From contig WJKZ01000088.1 of the NCBI GenBank assembly GCA_014728785.1, forward strand, positions 1 to 6,097: a stretch of 6,097 nucleotides of DNA, given 5' to 3'. This DNA comes from Candidatus Omnitrophota bacterium. Its GTDB lineage: Bacteria; Omnitrophota; Gorgyraeia; Duberdicusellales; 4484-171. Under the pieces are notes generated by a model, which did no database searches, was not told where the DNA came from, and worked only from the letters and a program-made list of their open reading frames with translations. This document shows positions 5,880 to 6,097 of the stretch, piece by piece; position 1 is the stretch's first letter, and every line of letters begins with the position of its first letter. Both the position numbers and the translations under genes were made by a program.

Positions 5880-6097
5880 TTATTCTACCAAAACAAACAT
5901 TAGTTCTGCTTCTGAGACTAATTTATCATCTACGAATGCTTTAGCATGTACGCTGCCGGTCCTGCTTCTGACCTTACCGGCTACTACTTCGATAACAATC
6001 TGGTCGCCCGGTACCACAGTTTTTCTGAATTTAATACTATTCGCCGCCATAAAGTATGCCAGCTTACCTTTGTGCTCCTCGCAGGCAAGCATAAGGA
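5880..6097 (-). CDS. fabZ: 3' end of FabZ-type 3-hydroxyacyl-ACP dehydratase (possibly an LpxC-FabZ fusion), cut by window edge
   Basis: C-terminal part of a hotdog-fold dehydratase that converts 3-hydroxyacyl-ACP to trans-2-enoyl-ACP. Seventy-one residues are visible. KGKLAYFM, the IKFRKTVVPGDQI segment and the closing SEAELMFVLVE are hallmarks of the last half of FabZ. The frame stays open to the right edge (a CTT leucine codon precedes the first ATG at 6092), and there is no ribosome site in the few bases seen. That ATG is therefore an internal methionine, not a start. The catalytic His and Glu (the GHFPxxPIMPG and ExxAQ regions) lie outside the window, so activity cannot be judged. FabZ next to lpxA is a classic arrangement. 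In Bacteroidetes and several other diderm phyla this domain is fused behind LpxC, and the visible part cannot tell the two apart. It is first in the visible minus-strand cluster. Confidence 0.88.
   Translation of the reverse strand, partial: LMLACEEHKGKLAYFMAANSIKFRKTVVPGDQIVIEVVAGKVRSRTGSVHAKAFVDDKLVSEAELMFVLVE

Noticed and set aside
6090..6092. ATG at 6092 as the start of a short 70-residue protein
   Set aside because: The protein would be half a hotdog domain without its catalytic residues; the frame continues off the window and no ribosome site is seen.

Overview
The window looks like chromosomal DNA from an AT-rich, LPS-bearing (diderm) bacterium. It is tightly packed, with six genes and almost no intergenic space. 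A FabZ-LpxA-LpxI block on the minus strand shows that the cell makes lipid A. The gene content (LpxI rather than LpxH, a TPR-SpoIID exported protein, an SPL-family radical SAM protein beside a family 2 glycosyltransferase) and the FabZ sequence style would suit an uncultured lineage such as Omnitrophota or a deep deltaproteobacterial or PVC-related group. That placement is inference only; no ribosomal or other marker gene is present.

Layout. On the plus strand, positions 1-832 hold the 3' part of a family 2 glycosyltransferase whose true start lies left of the window. Its stop codon shares a base with the start of a 465-residue radical SAM protein of the spore photoproduct lyase (SPL) family (832-2229). 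This pair converges, across only 21 bases, on a minus-strand cluster read from right to left: the 3' end of fabZ or an lpxC-fabZ fusion (5880 to the right edge), lpxA (5052-5828), lpxI (4203-5015), and a secreted protein with TPRs and a SpoIID/LytB domain (2251-4194). Gaps in the cluster are 51, 36 and 8 bases, as expected for an operon. A good sigma70-like promoter sits just before lpxA and would give a nearly leaderless transcript.

How the genes fit together. FabZ dehydrates 3-hydroxyacyl-ACP and competes with LpxA for the same acyl-ACP pool. LpxA makes the first acylated sugar nucleotide of lipid A. LpxI later hydrolyses UDP-2,3-diacylglucosamine to lipid X. The place where lpxB often follows lpxI is taken here by a SpoIID-type putative peptidoglycan lytic transglycosylase with a TPR region, which suggests that outer-membrane lipid synthesis and wall remodelling are co-expressed. 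On the other strand, the glycosyltransferase/SPL-like pair is translationally coupled. The SPL-like protein keeps the complete SPL radical relay (CX3CX2C, two flanking tyrosines and a candidate hydrogen-donor cysteine) but adds about 105 N-terminal residues and a further cysteine cluster, so its substrate is open. No RNA gene, mobile element, CRISPR array or gene-free stretch longer than 51 bases was seen.
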